Shown: positions 1 through 8,185, numbered from the stretch's first letter. The stretch: 61,567 bases of DNA from Paraburkholderia phenoliruptrix (GCF_902859825.1 NZ_CADIKB010000037.1:1-61567), one strand, 5' to 3'. Numbers and translations: made by a program. Notes: generated from the sequence alone by a model not told the origin.

Positions 1-656
1 TCTTTACGTCCGCTGTATCCCGCGCTCTTTGCGGTGAAGTTCAAAAATTCGTTCCCGACGTTCGCGATACAAACATCCCCCGCCGATCCTCAAATAGACC
101 GGGACGTAACAGCACCCCAACGAGATAGCGGAAGTGCGCCTCGACGCTCTTGAATCGCAATAGCAAACCCTGGTCGACCTATCCAACGGATTCGGGCTTT
201 CAGGCGTAGCCGCGAGTCCTCCCGCCATCCCTGTCTCACCAATCACCATTGCCGAAACGCTATCGTCGAGTGGGTGCAGCGGTTATCACCCGGTCTCAGT
301 ATGCGCGCTGGTCTTCCGTCAAAGTGTGCGAAGCGTGCCTGAGAACCTGCTTGGACCTCGACCCAAATACTCGAAGCTACGATACAGGACCTCGCCACGG
401 CTATGATGAGTTACGGTTCGGCATGAAGGTGAATGTCGTGCGTCCATAACGAATAACGCGGCAATGACATGGTGAATGCTGAAACCCGACACCGTATCCA
501 AAACATGATTGACGCAGACTGCCCGACCACCCGAGGTGGCAAGCCTATTCATCAGAAGGAATAAGGGCGACAGCGACCACGGCAATTCGCGAGCCCGACT
601 CCCCCGAAGCGTTTAAGAATAGAATGCACTGTGGATGTCTGCTCTCTTGTACCGGA
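1..656. other. Left edge without a recognisable gene
   Basis: All six frames are broken into short ORFs that resemble no protein family I know. The longest (249-449 plus, 319-585 minus, 4-249 minus) look like chance frames with poor composition. A 31-codon ORF begins at 469. No transposase motif, tRNA or terminator was recognised. It may be decayed island DNA or the 3' side of something outside the window. Confidence 0.5.
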
Positions 657-676
657 GTATTTACGAAGTTAAATAC
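657..676 (+). promoter_or_regulatory. 20-bp dyad upstream of the LuxR-type gene
   Basis: The sequence GTATTTACGAAGTTAAATAC has 7-bp arms that are exact reverse complements (657-663 and 670-676) around a 6-bp centre. It ends 8 bp before the ATG of the LuxR-type regulator. The 20-bp length is that of a lux-box-like site, and LuxR-family proteins bind such dyads as dimers. Autoregulation is an inference. Confidence 0.4.
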
Positions 677-684
677 GGCCCTCT

Positions 685-1653
685 ATGGACGAGCTCAACC
701 AATATTTGCTCCGGCTGTACCGAGCATCAAGAGAAGTGTCGCTTGACGATTTCCCGGAACACGCGCTGACACTGTTTAATGAGCTCGTTCCATTCGACTC
801 GGCCCGGTGGGGAACGACCGCCATCGATGAGCGGGGTGCGTCGTACCAAACGCCCTGGTTCTACAGAGACCCACCCGAATCATTGCAGGACTACAACGAG
901 TTCCGTGAGCAGGACACCGCGGCGACTCTTGTACTGGCGAACCCGGACATAACACACAATTTCCCGCTTGCGGAATACTACCCGGCAAGCAGCGGCGGGT
1001 TACGTTCATATCAGCGCCGATATCACCATGAGCATGCACTGATTACCGCACACCTGAATGCAGAGACTGGGCTTTACGACGCTCTATCTGCGTACGGCGC
1101 CTCAGCAAATCGGCCGTTCACGGAGGCACAGCGACAACTTGCCGAGTTCGTCTTCTCCCACCTGCGCGAAGCATTGCGGATAAATCAATGCCTAAATATT
1201 GAGCGCTTCAGGCCGCGTGGAGACGGATATCGATGGGCGATGGCGATATGTGATGCGGGTGGGCGACTGCGTTTTGCGGAGCCGCCCTTCTTTGAATTGC
1301 TCATCCAAGAATGGCCGCACGGAGCGCGACAAGTCATTCCCTCCGAACTCACACAAATTGCTTCGAGCAAGCAAACGGCAAAGCTCATTGGTCGCTCAGT
1401 TGTCTTCTGCGTCAAAGTTATTCGCAACTCAGCCTTCATCCACGCGCGCCCACGCATGCAAGCAGACGGCCTATCGCGTCGCGAATTGGACGTTGCCCGC
1501 CAGGTAGCAGCCGGCCTCACTCATAAGGAGATAGCCAAGGCGTTGAATATTTCGCCCGCGACTGTGCGCCACCATATTCAAGCCGTTCACGACCATCTGG
1601 GAGTCCACAACAACGCTGAGTTAACGACCAAACTCCGGAACATTGACATTTGA
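685..1653 (+). CDS. LuxR-family HTH transcriptional regulator
   Basis: This is a DNA-binding transcriptional regulator of 322 residues. The C-terminal ~60 residues are a clear LuxR/GerE helix-turn-helix (LSRRELDVARQVAAGLTHKE, then IAKALNISPATVRHHI). The N-terminal ~200 residues look like a GAF-type sensory domain. They lack the WxxYDPxxxP pattern of acyl-homoserine-lactone receptors, so the signal is probably not a classic AHL. The start is the first ATG after the dyad at 657-676, with a weak ribosome site. It faces a convergent alpha/beta hydrolase, and no luxI-type synthase is nearby. The family call is firm; the target and ligand are unknown. Confidence 0.88.
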   Translation: MDELNQYLLRLYRASREVSLDDFPEHALTLFNELVPFDSARWGTTAIDERGASYQTPWFYRDPPESLQDYNEFREQDTAATLVLANPDITHNFPLAEYYPASSGGLRSYQRRYHHEHALITAHLNAETGLYDALSAYGASANRPFTEAQRQLAEFVFSHLREALRINQCLNIERFRPRGDGYRWAMAICDAGGRLRFAEPPFFELLIQEWPHGARQVIPSELTQIASSKQTAKLIGRSVVFCVKVIRNSAFIHARPRMQADGLSRRELDVARQVAAGLTHKEIAKALNISPATVRHHIQAVHDHLGVHNNAELTTKLRNIDI

Positions 1654-1742
1654 ATACGACATGCAGCCGATGGACCTTTTCACTTCCAACCACAGTTCCA
1701 TGAAGCAACCGAAATACAGTTACATGTTCTAGATGCCACGCG

Positions 1743-2522
1743 CTACCTCGTTTTCCACCAAACATCTGCAGCCTTTTCCAGGTGCACGAAATGACCGCTA
1801 TCGACCACATGGCTAACCGCATTAGGGAAAAATGCCGTCCAAATCCGACTCTCTGAGTCAATGTCCGTGAATGGGTCTCCTTTGCCAAGGACCAGATGCA
1901 CCGAATCAACCGCGGTCGTTGACATCAGGATAGGCGCCTCAAGCCAGAAATCTTTCACAACAACTTCGAAAGCGTTCAGGTCCACGAGGGGCTGATGTGT
2001 CACCAGGTCTACATACCAACGACGACGTTCGCCCGCTCCCGGACTCCAACATAGGTCAATGAAGTTCGCGATGCCAGCCATCGGAGCGACCGCCTTCGCA
2101 AATCGCGAACCATCACTACTCCTCCTGAATTCATCTAAAGCGACCAAAAGAGGCCCATACGACTGGTCCTCCAAACCGAGGCGACTTGCGAAGCGAATGA
2201 AAGCGTCCCCGATGTCGAAGACCGGCGCAAGAAGCAAGATTTTCCCAAGCCGATTTGGGAGACGCATCGCAAGCCGTAGGGCTAGATGCGCGCCGAACGA
2301 ATGGGCGACGATGTTAACCGGTTGTGAATATACGCGTGCGAGCCGCTCGAACTCCTCTTGCGCCGCATCTACAAGCGCTGCAAACGGATTTGCAAAAAGA
2401 ACTACGGACCGCGGCTGGTCCCACCAGTAAATCGGTAGCGCTCGCCCGTAAAGGGCTCGTTCAGCAATCGCTGACAATCCCGGACCACCGTGAAGGAAGA
2501 GCGTCGGCGCATCACTGTCCAT
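1743..2522 (-). CDS. Alpha/beta-fold hydrolase
   Basis: This is a 259-residue alpha/beta hydrolase of the proline-iminopeptidase/haloperoxidase-like group. Visible features are the oxyanion-hole motif LFLHGGPG near residue 10, the nucleophile elbow AHSFGA (Ala replaces the usual first Gly), a probable acid in GKGDPF and the catalytic His in DSGHFVHLEK near the C-terminus. I chose the ATG at 2522 because GGAGGAG lies 3 bases before it; in-frame starts at 2534 and 2555 also exist. The substrate cannot be read from sequence. It converges on the LuxR-type gene, and may be part of the same accessory signalling or degradation module, but that is inference. Confidence 0.85.
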   Translation of the reverse strand: MDSDAPTLFLHGGPGLSAIAERALYGRALPIYWWDQPRSVVLFANPFAALVDAAQEEFERLARVYSQPVNIVAHSFGAHLALRLAMRLPNRLGKILLLAPVFDIGDAFIRFASRLGLEDQSYGPLLVALDEFRRSSDGSRFAKAVAPMAGIANFIDLCWSPGAGERRRWYVDLVTHQPLVDLNAFEVVVKDFWLEAPILMSTTAVDSVHLVLGKGDPFTDIDSESRIWTAFFPNAVSHVVDSGHFVHLEKAADVWWKTR

Positions 2523-2671
2523 AGTCTCCTCCATGGGCGCGTCGTGATATTGCACCAGCGTAATCGCTCGCCGTTAGCCGGTAACTGGTGCATTTGCACC
2601 ATTGGGTCGAGCGACGCCATCTTCTACCATCTGTGCATGGCTCACAGGTAATTCTCGCGAAAGGCGCGGCC

Positions 2672-3358
2672 ATGAAGATTCCAACATTGCCTCTCAGGCG
2701 ATTCACGGTGATGGCCTGCATTGCCTGCGGACTGATTGGCGTATCAATCCAACTCGCCTCGTCTGATGAGCTCGACTCGACCATGTCCCAGGTACTGAAT
2801 GCCGTAATAGGCGATTCTCCGACTAGTGCGGACAAAGCCGCGCTCCAGAGCGAGCTGCAATCCGTGCAGCAGCAGGCCGCCTCTTCCTCGGGTGACGGCT
2901 CCGGAACCTCAACGGGCTCAACAGCCGCCATTGCGGCTCGTACCGACGGCATCACACTGAAGAGCTGTCAAGGCAATCTTCGATATCTCGACGCTCAGTT
3001 ACCCAGATTCACTGACCCTACGCTGATGAGTCTTCGAGACCAGATTCTTATCCAGAGCGTCCCCGAATACATGCAGAACGTAAAGGCGCAGGGTTATGAC
3101 ATGCCTCACGCACTCGCAGAGCTACACGACGAGGAAGCCTCTGCCGACAGGAGTTCAGAAGAAGGAAAACAATGCGCAATTGCAACATCCGTCGGAGACA
3201 GTGCGGACGCGCCATGGAAAAACTGGAACTCATCCAACACCCATGCGCTTCAGTGCGGAGGCGTCCGTGCCTCCTGTATGTGCGCCTACGTAGCGGGCCG
3301 GTACACGTCAATCGCCCTGCACGCGATGGAAGCTCAGATTTCGACCTGTTGGAACTAG
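2672..3358 (+). CDS. Exported protein of unknown function, first of a secretory run
   Basis: This 228-residue protein belongs to no family I recognise. The N-terminus is a typical Sec signal (basic start MKIPTLPLRR, then a hydrophobic stretch to about residue 30). A Ser/Gly/Thr-rich linker (about 70-85) precedes a C-terminal domain with several cysteines (SCQGN, KQCA, LQCGG, ASCMC, STCW), suggesting a disulfide-bonded periplasmic or secreted fold. An in-frame ATG at 2588 would bury the signal peptide, so the ATG at 2672 is preferred. Its stop is 9 bp before the next lipoprotein gene, so the two are almost certainly cotranscribed. Confidence 0.7.
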   Translation: MKIPTLPLRRFTVMACIACGLIGVSIQLASSDELDSTMSQVLNAVIGDSPTSADKAALQSELQSVQQQAASSSGDGSGTSTGSTAAIAARTDGITLKSCQGNLRYLDAQLPRFTDPTLMSLRDQILIQSVPEYMQNVKAQGYDMPHALAELHDEEASADRSSEEGKQCAIATSVGDSADAPWKNWNSSNTHALQCGGVRASCMCAYVAGRYTSIALHAMEAQISTCWN

Positions 3359-3367
3359 GAGCTCATC

Positions 3368-4033
3368 GTGAGACCTCAGTCCTCGATTCTGCTTGTGTGC
3401 GTGCTACTGTCTGGTTGCCTATCGTCAGTGAGTAGCGACTACGTCACCTTCAAGAAAGTCCAACCTGCAGCGACGCAAAAAGTCGTTCAATGCCAGGCCG
3501 GTCTCGTTCTCGACTCTTTTCAGGTCAACTCGAGAGTAGCAATAGCTGCTGTTTCGCCCAAGTTGCTCACTGGGTACGGAACGCCCATTGCGATTGTTAT
3601 AGTAAACCGGAGCAAGAAGCCATTTATGGTCGATGAGCAAGACATCTCCCTGCGGCAGGACGGTGGAAAACCCGTTCTTGTTACCAGTGACCGGGCTAAC
3701 ACCATCGACAACCACTACACGCAATCACACGTCAGTGCCGGCATGGTGATGGCGCTGTTAGGGGGAGCACTCCTTGCGGTAGCCCATACAATCGACTCAG
3801 CCAGTGTCAACTCCATAGCAGACCCTCTCACCAAGGATGTCGACAGCGCAAACAAGACAGCAAGGGACAGACAGGCTGCATTCATGAGAGCACGGTTTCG
3901 AGGGGAATACCTGTCGCCGGGCGAAGCAACAGCGGGCTATATCGTGGTGGAAAACGTGAAAGCCGCACCTCTGGTCATTGCCATCAAAGTCGGCAACGAA
4001 GTTCACCAGTTCACCCTTCTTACGGAAGGTTAA
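3368..4033 (+). CDS. Putative lipoprotein of unknown function
   Basis: This 221-residue protein starts with a lipoprotein signal whose lipobox LLSGC puts the lipidated Cys at residue 17. A mid-protein segment (about 60-110: GTPIAIVIVNRSKKPFMVDE) resembles a beta-rich domain. A second hydrophobic, glycine-rich helix follows (GMVMALLGGALLAVAH, about 125-140), then a charged region and a C-terminal beta-like domain. It lies 9 bp downstream of another exported protein and is followed by a candidate terminator, so these two may form a bicistronic unit. No function is assignable. Confidence 0.72.
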   Translation: MRPQSSILLVCVLLSGCLSSVSSDYVTFKKVQPAATQKVVQCQAGLVLDSFQVNSRVAIAAVSPKLLTGYGTPIAIVIVNRSKKPFMVDEQDISLRQDGGKPVLVTSDRANTIDNHYTQSHVSAGMVMALLGGALLAVAHTIDSASVNSIADPLTKDVDSANKTARDRQAAFMRARFRGEYLSPGEATAGYIVVENVKAAPLVIAIKVGNEVHQFTLLTEG

Positions 4034-4073
4034 CCACGCATCGCCTGCTAGTCATGCGCTTATACGTGCGGCC

Positions 4074-4099
4074 ACAGCCACCTTCACGGCTGTAGTTTT
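4074..4099 (+). terminator. Candidate Rho-independent terminator after the lipoprotein gene
   Basis: A 6-bp stem ACAGCC (4074-4079) / GGCTGT (4088-4093) is followed within 2 bases by TTTT. It begins 40 bp after the stop codon at 4033. The stem is short, so the call is moderate. Confidence 0.4.
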
Positions 4100-4240
4100 C
4101 AACGGACCATCCTGATGAACCGTTAGTGCCTTTATTCTTCATCAATTTGAATCAATAAATTCGGATTACTTATTACATACATGCAAAAACAAACCGCTCA
4201 ACCGGAAGTATCTACGGCGTCATGCGCCTGGAGAACAGAG

Positions 4241-5653
4241 ATGAACACGACGACCCCGTACAAACTGAATCGCAGGTCATTCCTTTTGCTATCGGGAGGA
4301 CTTGCACTGTCTCGAATGTTGACTGCTTGCGGCGGTGGTGGCGGGAGTGGGGACCCAGGTTCTGGCGCCTCGGCTTCTGCTCCCACCGCACAAGCGGCAC
4401 AGAGTGCAACTCCCTTGTCTACCGTGCAGGTTTCCATACCAACCATCCAACCTGGCGATACGTTTCAGGCAAGCTGGAGTGATATCACCAAATCCGTCAT
4501 CCCATTCATCGCCGGAACTGATACAGCTCTCGTCCCTGTTCCAGTCTTCATGACCTCAAGGTCGGTGTGGACTGGAGGCGCACAAACATTAACGGTCACC
4601 CGTACCCGTGGGCAAGCTCAGTCGGTTGTCGCGACAATTCCCGTAAACGTGTCTGCACTCCAGCCAAGCCCCTATCCTCCCGGGACCATGGTGCGAGCGG
4701 CAGGCGGACTTCAGGAGCGGCTCAAAGAAACCGCTGCACCCGTTGTGCTACCAAAGACCGGACCGGCTTACGTTACCAACACTAAATTCGTGTTCGGCCC
4801 TGCTGGATTTGGCTCAATCGGTCTTACTTCCGACCAGTTGGCCATTCTGGAAGCCTACCTATATGCCGCATTTAACGCGGCCGGCATCGCCAACCTGGGC
4901 GTAGCACAAACAACAGTTGCATCACAAATTACCGCTGCGTCCCAGATTACCGCTGTGGCCAAACCTGAGTTGTCGAATGTAGCATCAGTTGACCTTGACA
5001 TAAAAGGCATTGCCAGCAATCTCGCTACCGATGCTCGGGATGGCGCAACAAAACTTCTGAAATTTGGAGGCGCGGCCCTGATTGCCGGAGAAGTCCTGTC
5101 AGTTACTCCACTGATTGCTGTCGGTGCTGCCGCTGTTGGCGTAGGTCTGCTGTACGGCATTGCCGAGGGCATGATTCTGGATAACGCCACCCGTTTTGGT
5201 GGTTTGGACTCCGATACACAACTGGACTGGACAGACACGGTCAAATTTTACACAGCCAATGTCACGTCAAAATTTTTGGGCGATTCCATTACAGAGTACA
5301 CGGACATAGCAGGTTCCAATGTTCAGAACCGCGTATTGGGTTTCCTAACCGACATGGGCAAGATGGAGTTGACCGACGCTCTTGGAACTGCGTTTGCCAC
5401 AGCAACCAGCAAACTTGGAGAAATCGCAGACGACTACCTGCCGATTACTTACTCTGACGATTGGCTCAAGACTGACTCGTCGGCGGTAACAGCAGGAACT
5501 ACGTCACTTTCGAATACGGCAGATATCCAGTCTTCCGACCCATGGGGCGTGGCCGCAGCGGATGCCGCAGCTACGAGCGGAAACGGTAACGGAAGCGACA
5601 CACAGGATTGCGTCTTGAATCCGTCTCCCGGGATTGCCTGGGCATGTCACTGA
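4241..5653 (+). CDS. Large exported (Tat-like, lipoprotein-type) protein of unknown function
   Basis: This is a 470-residue protein. The N-terminus combines a twin-arginine-like motif (NRRSFLLLSGG) with a lipobox-like LTAC followed by five glycines, so it is probably a Tat-exported lipoprotein. A low-complexity Gly/Ser/Ala linker reaches about residue 60 and a beta-rich domain covers about 60-160. Near 275-315 there is a long hydrophobic Ala/Gly/Val stretch (LIAVGAAAVGVGLLYGIAEG) reminiscent of membrane-inserting or pore-forming segments. A short direct repeat SQITA occurs twice near residue 225. The ATG at 4241 has GGAG 7 bases upstream; an ATG at 4181 would place 20 extra residues before the signal. 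I recognise no family. Confidence 0.72.
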   Translation: MNTTTPYKLNRRSFLLLSGGLALSRMLTACGGGGGSGDPGSGASASAPTAQAAQSATPLSTVQVSIPTIQPGDTFQASWSDITKSVIPFIAGTDTALVPVPVFMTSRSVWTGGAQTLTVTRTRGQAQSVVATIPVNVSALQPSPYPPGTMVRAAGGLQERLKETAAPVVLPKTGPAYVTNTKFVFGPAGFGSIGLTSDQLAILEAYLYAAFNAAGIANLGVAQTTVASQITAASQITAVAKPELSNVASVDLDIKGIASNLATDARDGATKLLKFGGAALIAGEVLSVTPLIAVGAAAVGVGLLYGIAEGMILDNATRFGGLDSDTQLDWTDTVKFYTANVTSKFLGDSITEYTDIAGSNVQNRVLGFLTDMGKMELTDALGTAFATATSKLGEIADDYLPITYSDDWLKTDSSAVTAGTTSLSNTADIQSSDPWGVAAADAAATSGNGNGSDTQDCVLNPSPGIAWACH

Positions 5654-5827
5654 CTCCCTCGGCGTTTCATAAGAGGCTGACTTACCTACTTGCGTTGCAC
5701 TGGTGAGCCTGTACCGAGACGTCTTAAAGACATTCTAGACAAATGCCTATCGCGAAGATGAGCCCCTTCCAGAGAGAGCGGCGACAACCTGTTGCCCTAT
5801 CAAAATGTGAATAGCATGGAGGCTGAG

Positions 5828-6181
5828 ATGTTTAAAATCGCACTTGGAGTAGCTTCGTTGACAATGGTTCTGATTTCTGGACTTACGATTCCCCAAGAAT
5901 CAACTGCACAAGTTTGCGCAGAGACCAACTGCATCAGTCTCGTTGGGCGGCACGAGGAACGACAGCAAGGTGGACAGGTTAACTATGTCCTGACCTTCCA
6001 CAATAGGTGCGACGTCCCCGTAAGTGTTCGCGCTTACCGCAACGCGAGAAGTATGCCCGGTGACGACGGTGTCTCGGGAACTGGAATTCCTCCAGGTAGT
6101 GATGGCGACCTCAATTGCGTGGACTATCCAAACGGAACTGGATGCCACGGATTTAGTCGCTGGAAAGTAGAGTGCTATTAA
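5828..6181 (+). CDS. Small Cys-rich secreted protein
   Basis: This 117-residue protein has a clean Sec signal peptide (MFKIALGVASLTMVLISGLT, cleavage probably after STA-Q near residue 28). The short mature domain has six or so cysteines (VCAETNC, NRC, LNC, GC and EC near the end), consistent with a small disulfide-stabilised extracytoplasmic domain. An in-frame ATG at 5792 would mask the signal, so the start at 5828 is used. It is the last of four consecutive plus-strand exported proteins. The function is unknown. Confidence 0.62.
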   Translation: MFKIALGVASLTMVLISGLTIPQESTAQVCAETNCISLVGRHEERQQGGQVNYVLTFHNRCDVPVSVRAYRNARSMPGDDGVSGTGIPPGSDGDLNCVDYPNGTGCHGFSRWKVECY

Positions 6182-6195
6182 ACCCGATTCTAACG

Positions 6196-6237
6196 CAACG
6201 CATACGCTATGCTGTTGATGCAAACGCGTATGCGTTG
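6196..6237 (+). promoter_or_regulatory. Perfect 12-bp inverted repeat, putative operator of the DUF6088 gene
   Basis: CAACGCATACGC (6196-6207) and its exact complement GCGTATGCGTTG (6226-6237) flank an 18-bp spacer, ending 20 bp before the ATG at 6258. No T-run follows, so a terminator is unlikely. Antitoxins of the AbiEi type are known to autorepress by binding inverted repeats, which fits this position. Autoregulation here is inferred. Confidence 0.6.
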
Positions 6238-6257
6238 AGAACCCGGCAAAGAAACAA

Positions 6258-6665
6258 ATGACACTTGAAGACCGCATCGTTCTCTCTATCAAACGACGGA
6301 AGAGCGTTGTCGTTTTGCGTTCCGAGGTCGCCTCGCTTGGTAGCAGCGCTCAAGTCGGTCGGGTACTTGCGAAACTCGTTGCCAACGGAACGCTCGTGCG
6401 TGTCAGCCAAGGGGTGTACGCTAAAACGCGCCTAAATAAATTTACGAAGGCACTGGTACCAGCAGCGCCTTTCGAAGTGATTGCCGCGGAGACGTTTCGA
6501 AAACTGCGAATTGAAGTGCAGCCCGGGCGACTCGCGCGTGAATACAACGCTGGGCGCAGTACGCAGGTTCCAATGGACAGCGTGGTCAGTACGGGAGCAC
6601 GCCGGATACGCAGAAAAATCCAGGTCGGAACCAAAACGGTGAAGTACGAGAAAAATAGCGAATGA
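6258..6665 (+). CDS. DUF6088 family protein (AbiEi-like antitoxin), copy 1
   Basis: This is a 135-residue basic protein with an N-terminal winged-helix-like region (VLRSEVASLGSSAQVGRVLA, then LVRVSQGVYAKTR) and the blocks AAPFEVIAAETFRK and GRLAREYNAG typical of DUF6088 proteins. Those are usually annotated as type IV antitoxins of the AbiEi class. A paralogue lies at 10587-11114 on the other strand, with the same blocks in the same order. A perfect dyad precedes it. No intact AbiEii nucleotidyltransferase toxin follows: an ORF starting MSEK at 6670 soon turns into low-quality sequence. It is therefore an orphan or remnant antitoxin, or a regulator with another job. Confidence 0.82.
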   Translation: MTLEDRIVLSIKRRKSVVVLRSEVASLGSSAQVGRVLAKLVANGTLVRVSQGVYAKTRLNKFTKALVPAAPFEVIAAETFRKLRIEVQPGRLAREYNAGRSTQVPMDSVVSTGARRIRRKIQVGTKTVKYEKNSE

Positions 6666-7068
6666 GTCGATGTCTGAAAAATCGATATTTGGTACTCCGA
6701 AAGTAGATACAAGAAAAGCTGTACAGCGTAAGCCGTGCAGCCCTTCTCACGCGCGACAAACTGGCGCTGCTACCTGCCGGCACACTGCTTGTCGTCCAGC
6801 CTTAAGAGGCTTGAACACAACAACCACGGCCACGTGTTTTCTGTACAGCACACAGGCTGTATGCACGCACGTGCCATCCCGGAAACACCAAGCGTGACAA
6901 GGCTTTCGCGGTACTGCACTTCCCGCAAAAAGTACAGCACATTTGGGGCCAGAGTACCCCGTGGAGTTCTCAAAAGCGATGAGAAAGTGTGAGAAAGCAC
7001 GGCGCAAGTATCACAAGTCGTCTGGGCTGACTGTCGGTGCACACTTGCCGAAATGACCCGACACATCG
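6666..7068. other. Non-coding stretch between the antitoxin gene and the operon end
   Basis: About 400 bp with no convincing gene. A 75-codon plus-strand ORF begins at 6670, 4 bp after the DUF6088 stop, with MSEKSIFGTP, a start that recalls AbiEii toxin N-termini. The rest is composition-poor, so it may be a deleted toxin remnant. GTACAGC recurs several times (for example a GCTGTACAGC palindrome near 6718). Both transcription units converge here, yet no clear terminator was seen. Confidence 0.4.
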
Positions 7069-7179
7069 CTATTTCCGGCTGCGAAGCAGTCGCCCCAGCA
7101 TGTACCCAGCTAGCGCAGCGCATGCCGGCACGGCCAGCAGCATCCAATTTTCGCGCACGAAGGTCACGGCGTTCCCCAT
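7069..7179 (-). CDS. Tiny single-pass membrane peptide
   Basis: This is a 36-residue ORF (MGNAVTFVREN, then a hydrophobic helix WMLLAVPACAALAGYMLG and a basic tail RLLRSRK). The layout resembles the C-terminal membrane anchor of DUF883/ElaB-type proteins: a short cytoplasmic face, one glycine-containing helix and arginines at the end. It begins 18 bp after the stop of the preceding ORF in the same reading frame. It may therefore be a separate cistron, or the tail of a gene split by a stop codon. It is the last element of the minus-strand operon. Confidence 0.4.
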   Translation of the reverse strand: MGNAVTFVRENWMLLAVPACAALAGYMLGRLLRSRK

Positions 7180-7197
7180 AGCGGCCTCCGCGACGTG

Positions 7198-7440
7198 CTA
7201 TGACCACAGGTCTAAGCGCGCGTTGAACAGCGCCACGGCGGCGGCATGTTTGTGCCGAGCATTCAGAACTCCCTCGATTTCGGCTTCCGTCGCAGTTTTT
7301 CCCCAAATAACCAAAACTAACGCGGGGTCGTCCGCACGATGGCGCACGAAACTTTGAAGCTGCCCAAGCAGTTGGTCGGCCGATTCCGACCACGCAAAAA
7401 GTTCACGACGCCCACTACTGGGCCACGGTTCGACTGTCAC
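7198..7440 (-). CDS. Small hypothetical protein
   Basis: An 80-residue ORF of no known family; it is acidic, with amphipathic helices (ESADQLLGQLQSFVRHRADD). The GTG at 7440 overlaps the preceding stop as GTGA, the typical layout of translational coupling; a GTG at 7479 is the alternative. The overlap and amino-acid composition are the main evidence that it is real. Confidence 0.5.
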   Translation of the reverse strand: MTVEPWPSSGRRELFAWSESADQLLGQLQSFVRHRADDPALVLVIWGKTATEAEIEGVLNARHKHAAAVALFNARLDLWS

Positions 7441-7646
7441 ACGCGACAATATTTGCCTCCAATTGCTTTGTGAACACACTCCGCAAGAGCAATCGCGTCG
7501 CTTGCCGACATAGGCAGCGGCTCAAGCGGCGCCACGTGCTGAACCCAGTGAGCCAGCACGCTCACAAGCACCTTGTCCGGCCGGCTCAGCTCGAGCGACT
7601 CCAGCGATTCCTCGTGCGCGTCTCGTATCAGGCCTTCGTATTGCAC
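7437..7646 (-). CDS. Small hypothetical protein downstream of the HAD gene
   Basis: A 69-residue ORF starting at a GTG that overlaps the last 19 bases of the HAD gene and ending in a 4-bp overlap with the next ORF. It is acidic and probably helical (SLESLELSRPDKVLVSVLAH), with SASDAIALAECVHKAIGG near the end. No family is recognised. Its existence rests on the chain of overlapping starts and stops. Confidence 0.5.
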   Translation of the reverse strand: MQYEGLIRDAHEESLESLELSRPDKVLVSVLAHWVQHVAPLEPLPMSASDAIALAECVHKAIGGKYCRV

Positions 7647-8185
7647 ATGCGCTCTAGTTTTGTTTTCAATTCCGCGAGCACTGTAGGCTCGCTTATCCCA
7701 AGCACTGGGTCCGTGCGGACAAGGTCGTCGCGGCACCACGCAGGCCAATGCAGCCAATCATCATCCAAAGCCAACCACGCGACCGGCCTCCGGCGCAGGA
7801 CATCCGCCCAGATTTGCATGCCGCGTGGTGCAGCGGAAAACGTTTCGGCGTCCATATAGCTGTGATACGTGGCACCAACAACTCGTGTCTGCAAACCCGG
7901 TGTCAGTCTGCGCGACACACGAACAATGCTTCCTCGGTATCGCCGTACCCATGCTGTCGACAAGATGATGTTCAGTTCTGGGTACGGTTCCAGCGCCTCT
8001 TCGAGCAATTGGGAGTTCTCAAAAAGGCTGTGACCCGGTGCGTCCAGCAGAACGGGGCCACGCTTGTGAAGCAGATAAACGGATTCAGGGTGCAAAACAC
8101 CGTCGTAATCCAGATAGAGCACGCGGCCGCCTGTGCGTCGCGGGGGCGGTATTTCGAAACTCAGAGCGTGAATTCCTGTCAGCAT
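7628..8185 (-). CDS. HAD domain protein of the Swiss Army Knife RNA-repair type
   Basis: This 185-residue protein is a HAD-superfamily phosphohydrolase-like domain. The nucleophile loop is VLYLDYDGVLHP (Asp26 and Asp28), motif II is IILSTAWVRRY and a late acidic motif is WLALDDDW. This combination matches the HAD domain first described in Swiss Army Knife RNA-repair proteins. The inferred chemistry is phosphate removal or transfer on nucleic-acid ends; the actual substrate is unknown. I chose the ATG at 8185 because it overlaps the upstream stop as ATGCTGA; an in-frame start at 8254 would add 23 residues. It sits inside the island operon. Confidence 0.82.
   Translation of the reverse strand: MLTGIHALSFEIPPPRRTGGRVLYLDYDGVLHPESVYLLHKRGPVLLDAPGHSLFENSQLLEEALEPYPELNIILSTAWVRRYRGSIVRVSRRLTPGLQTRVVGATYHSYMDAETFSAAPRGMQIWADVLRRRPVAWLALDDDWLHWPAWCRDDLVRTDPVLGISEPTVLAELKTKLERMCNTKA

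Noticed and set aside
249..449. Possible gene in the first 500 bp
   Set aside because: The ORF uses a TTG start, has no family resemblance or ribosome site, and overlaps an equally poor minus-strand frame.
6711..6870. LexA-like boxes around repeated CTGTACAG-type sequences
   Set aside because: Spacing of CTGT and ACAG does not fit the SOS consensus, and there is no gene start at the right distance.
6770..7393. 207-codon minus-strand frame
   Set aside because: It overlaps the coupled small ORFs and has shadow-like composition (many Arg, Cys, Ser) without family resemblance.
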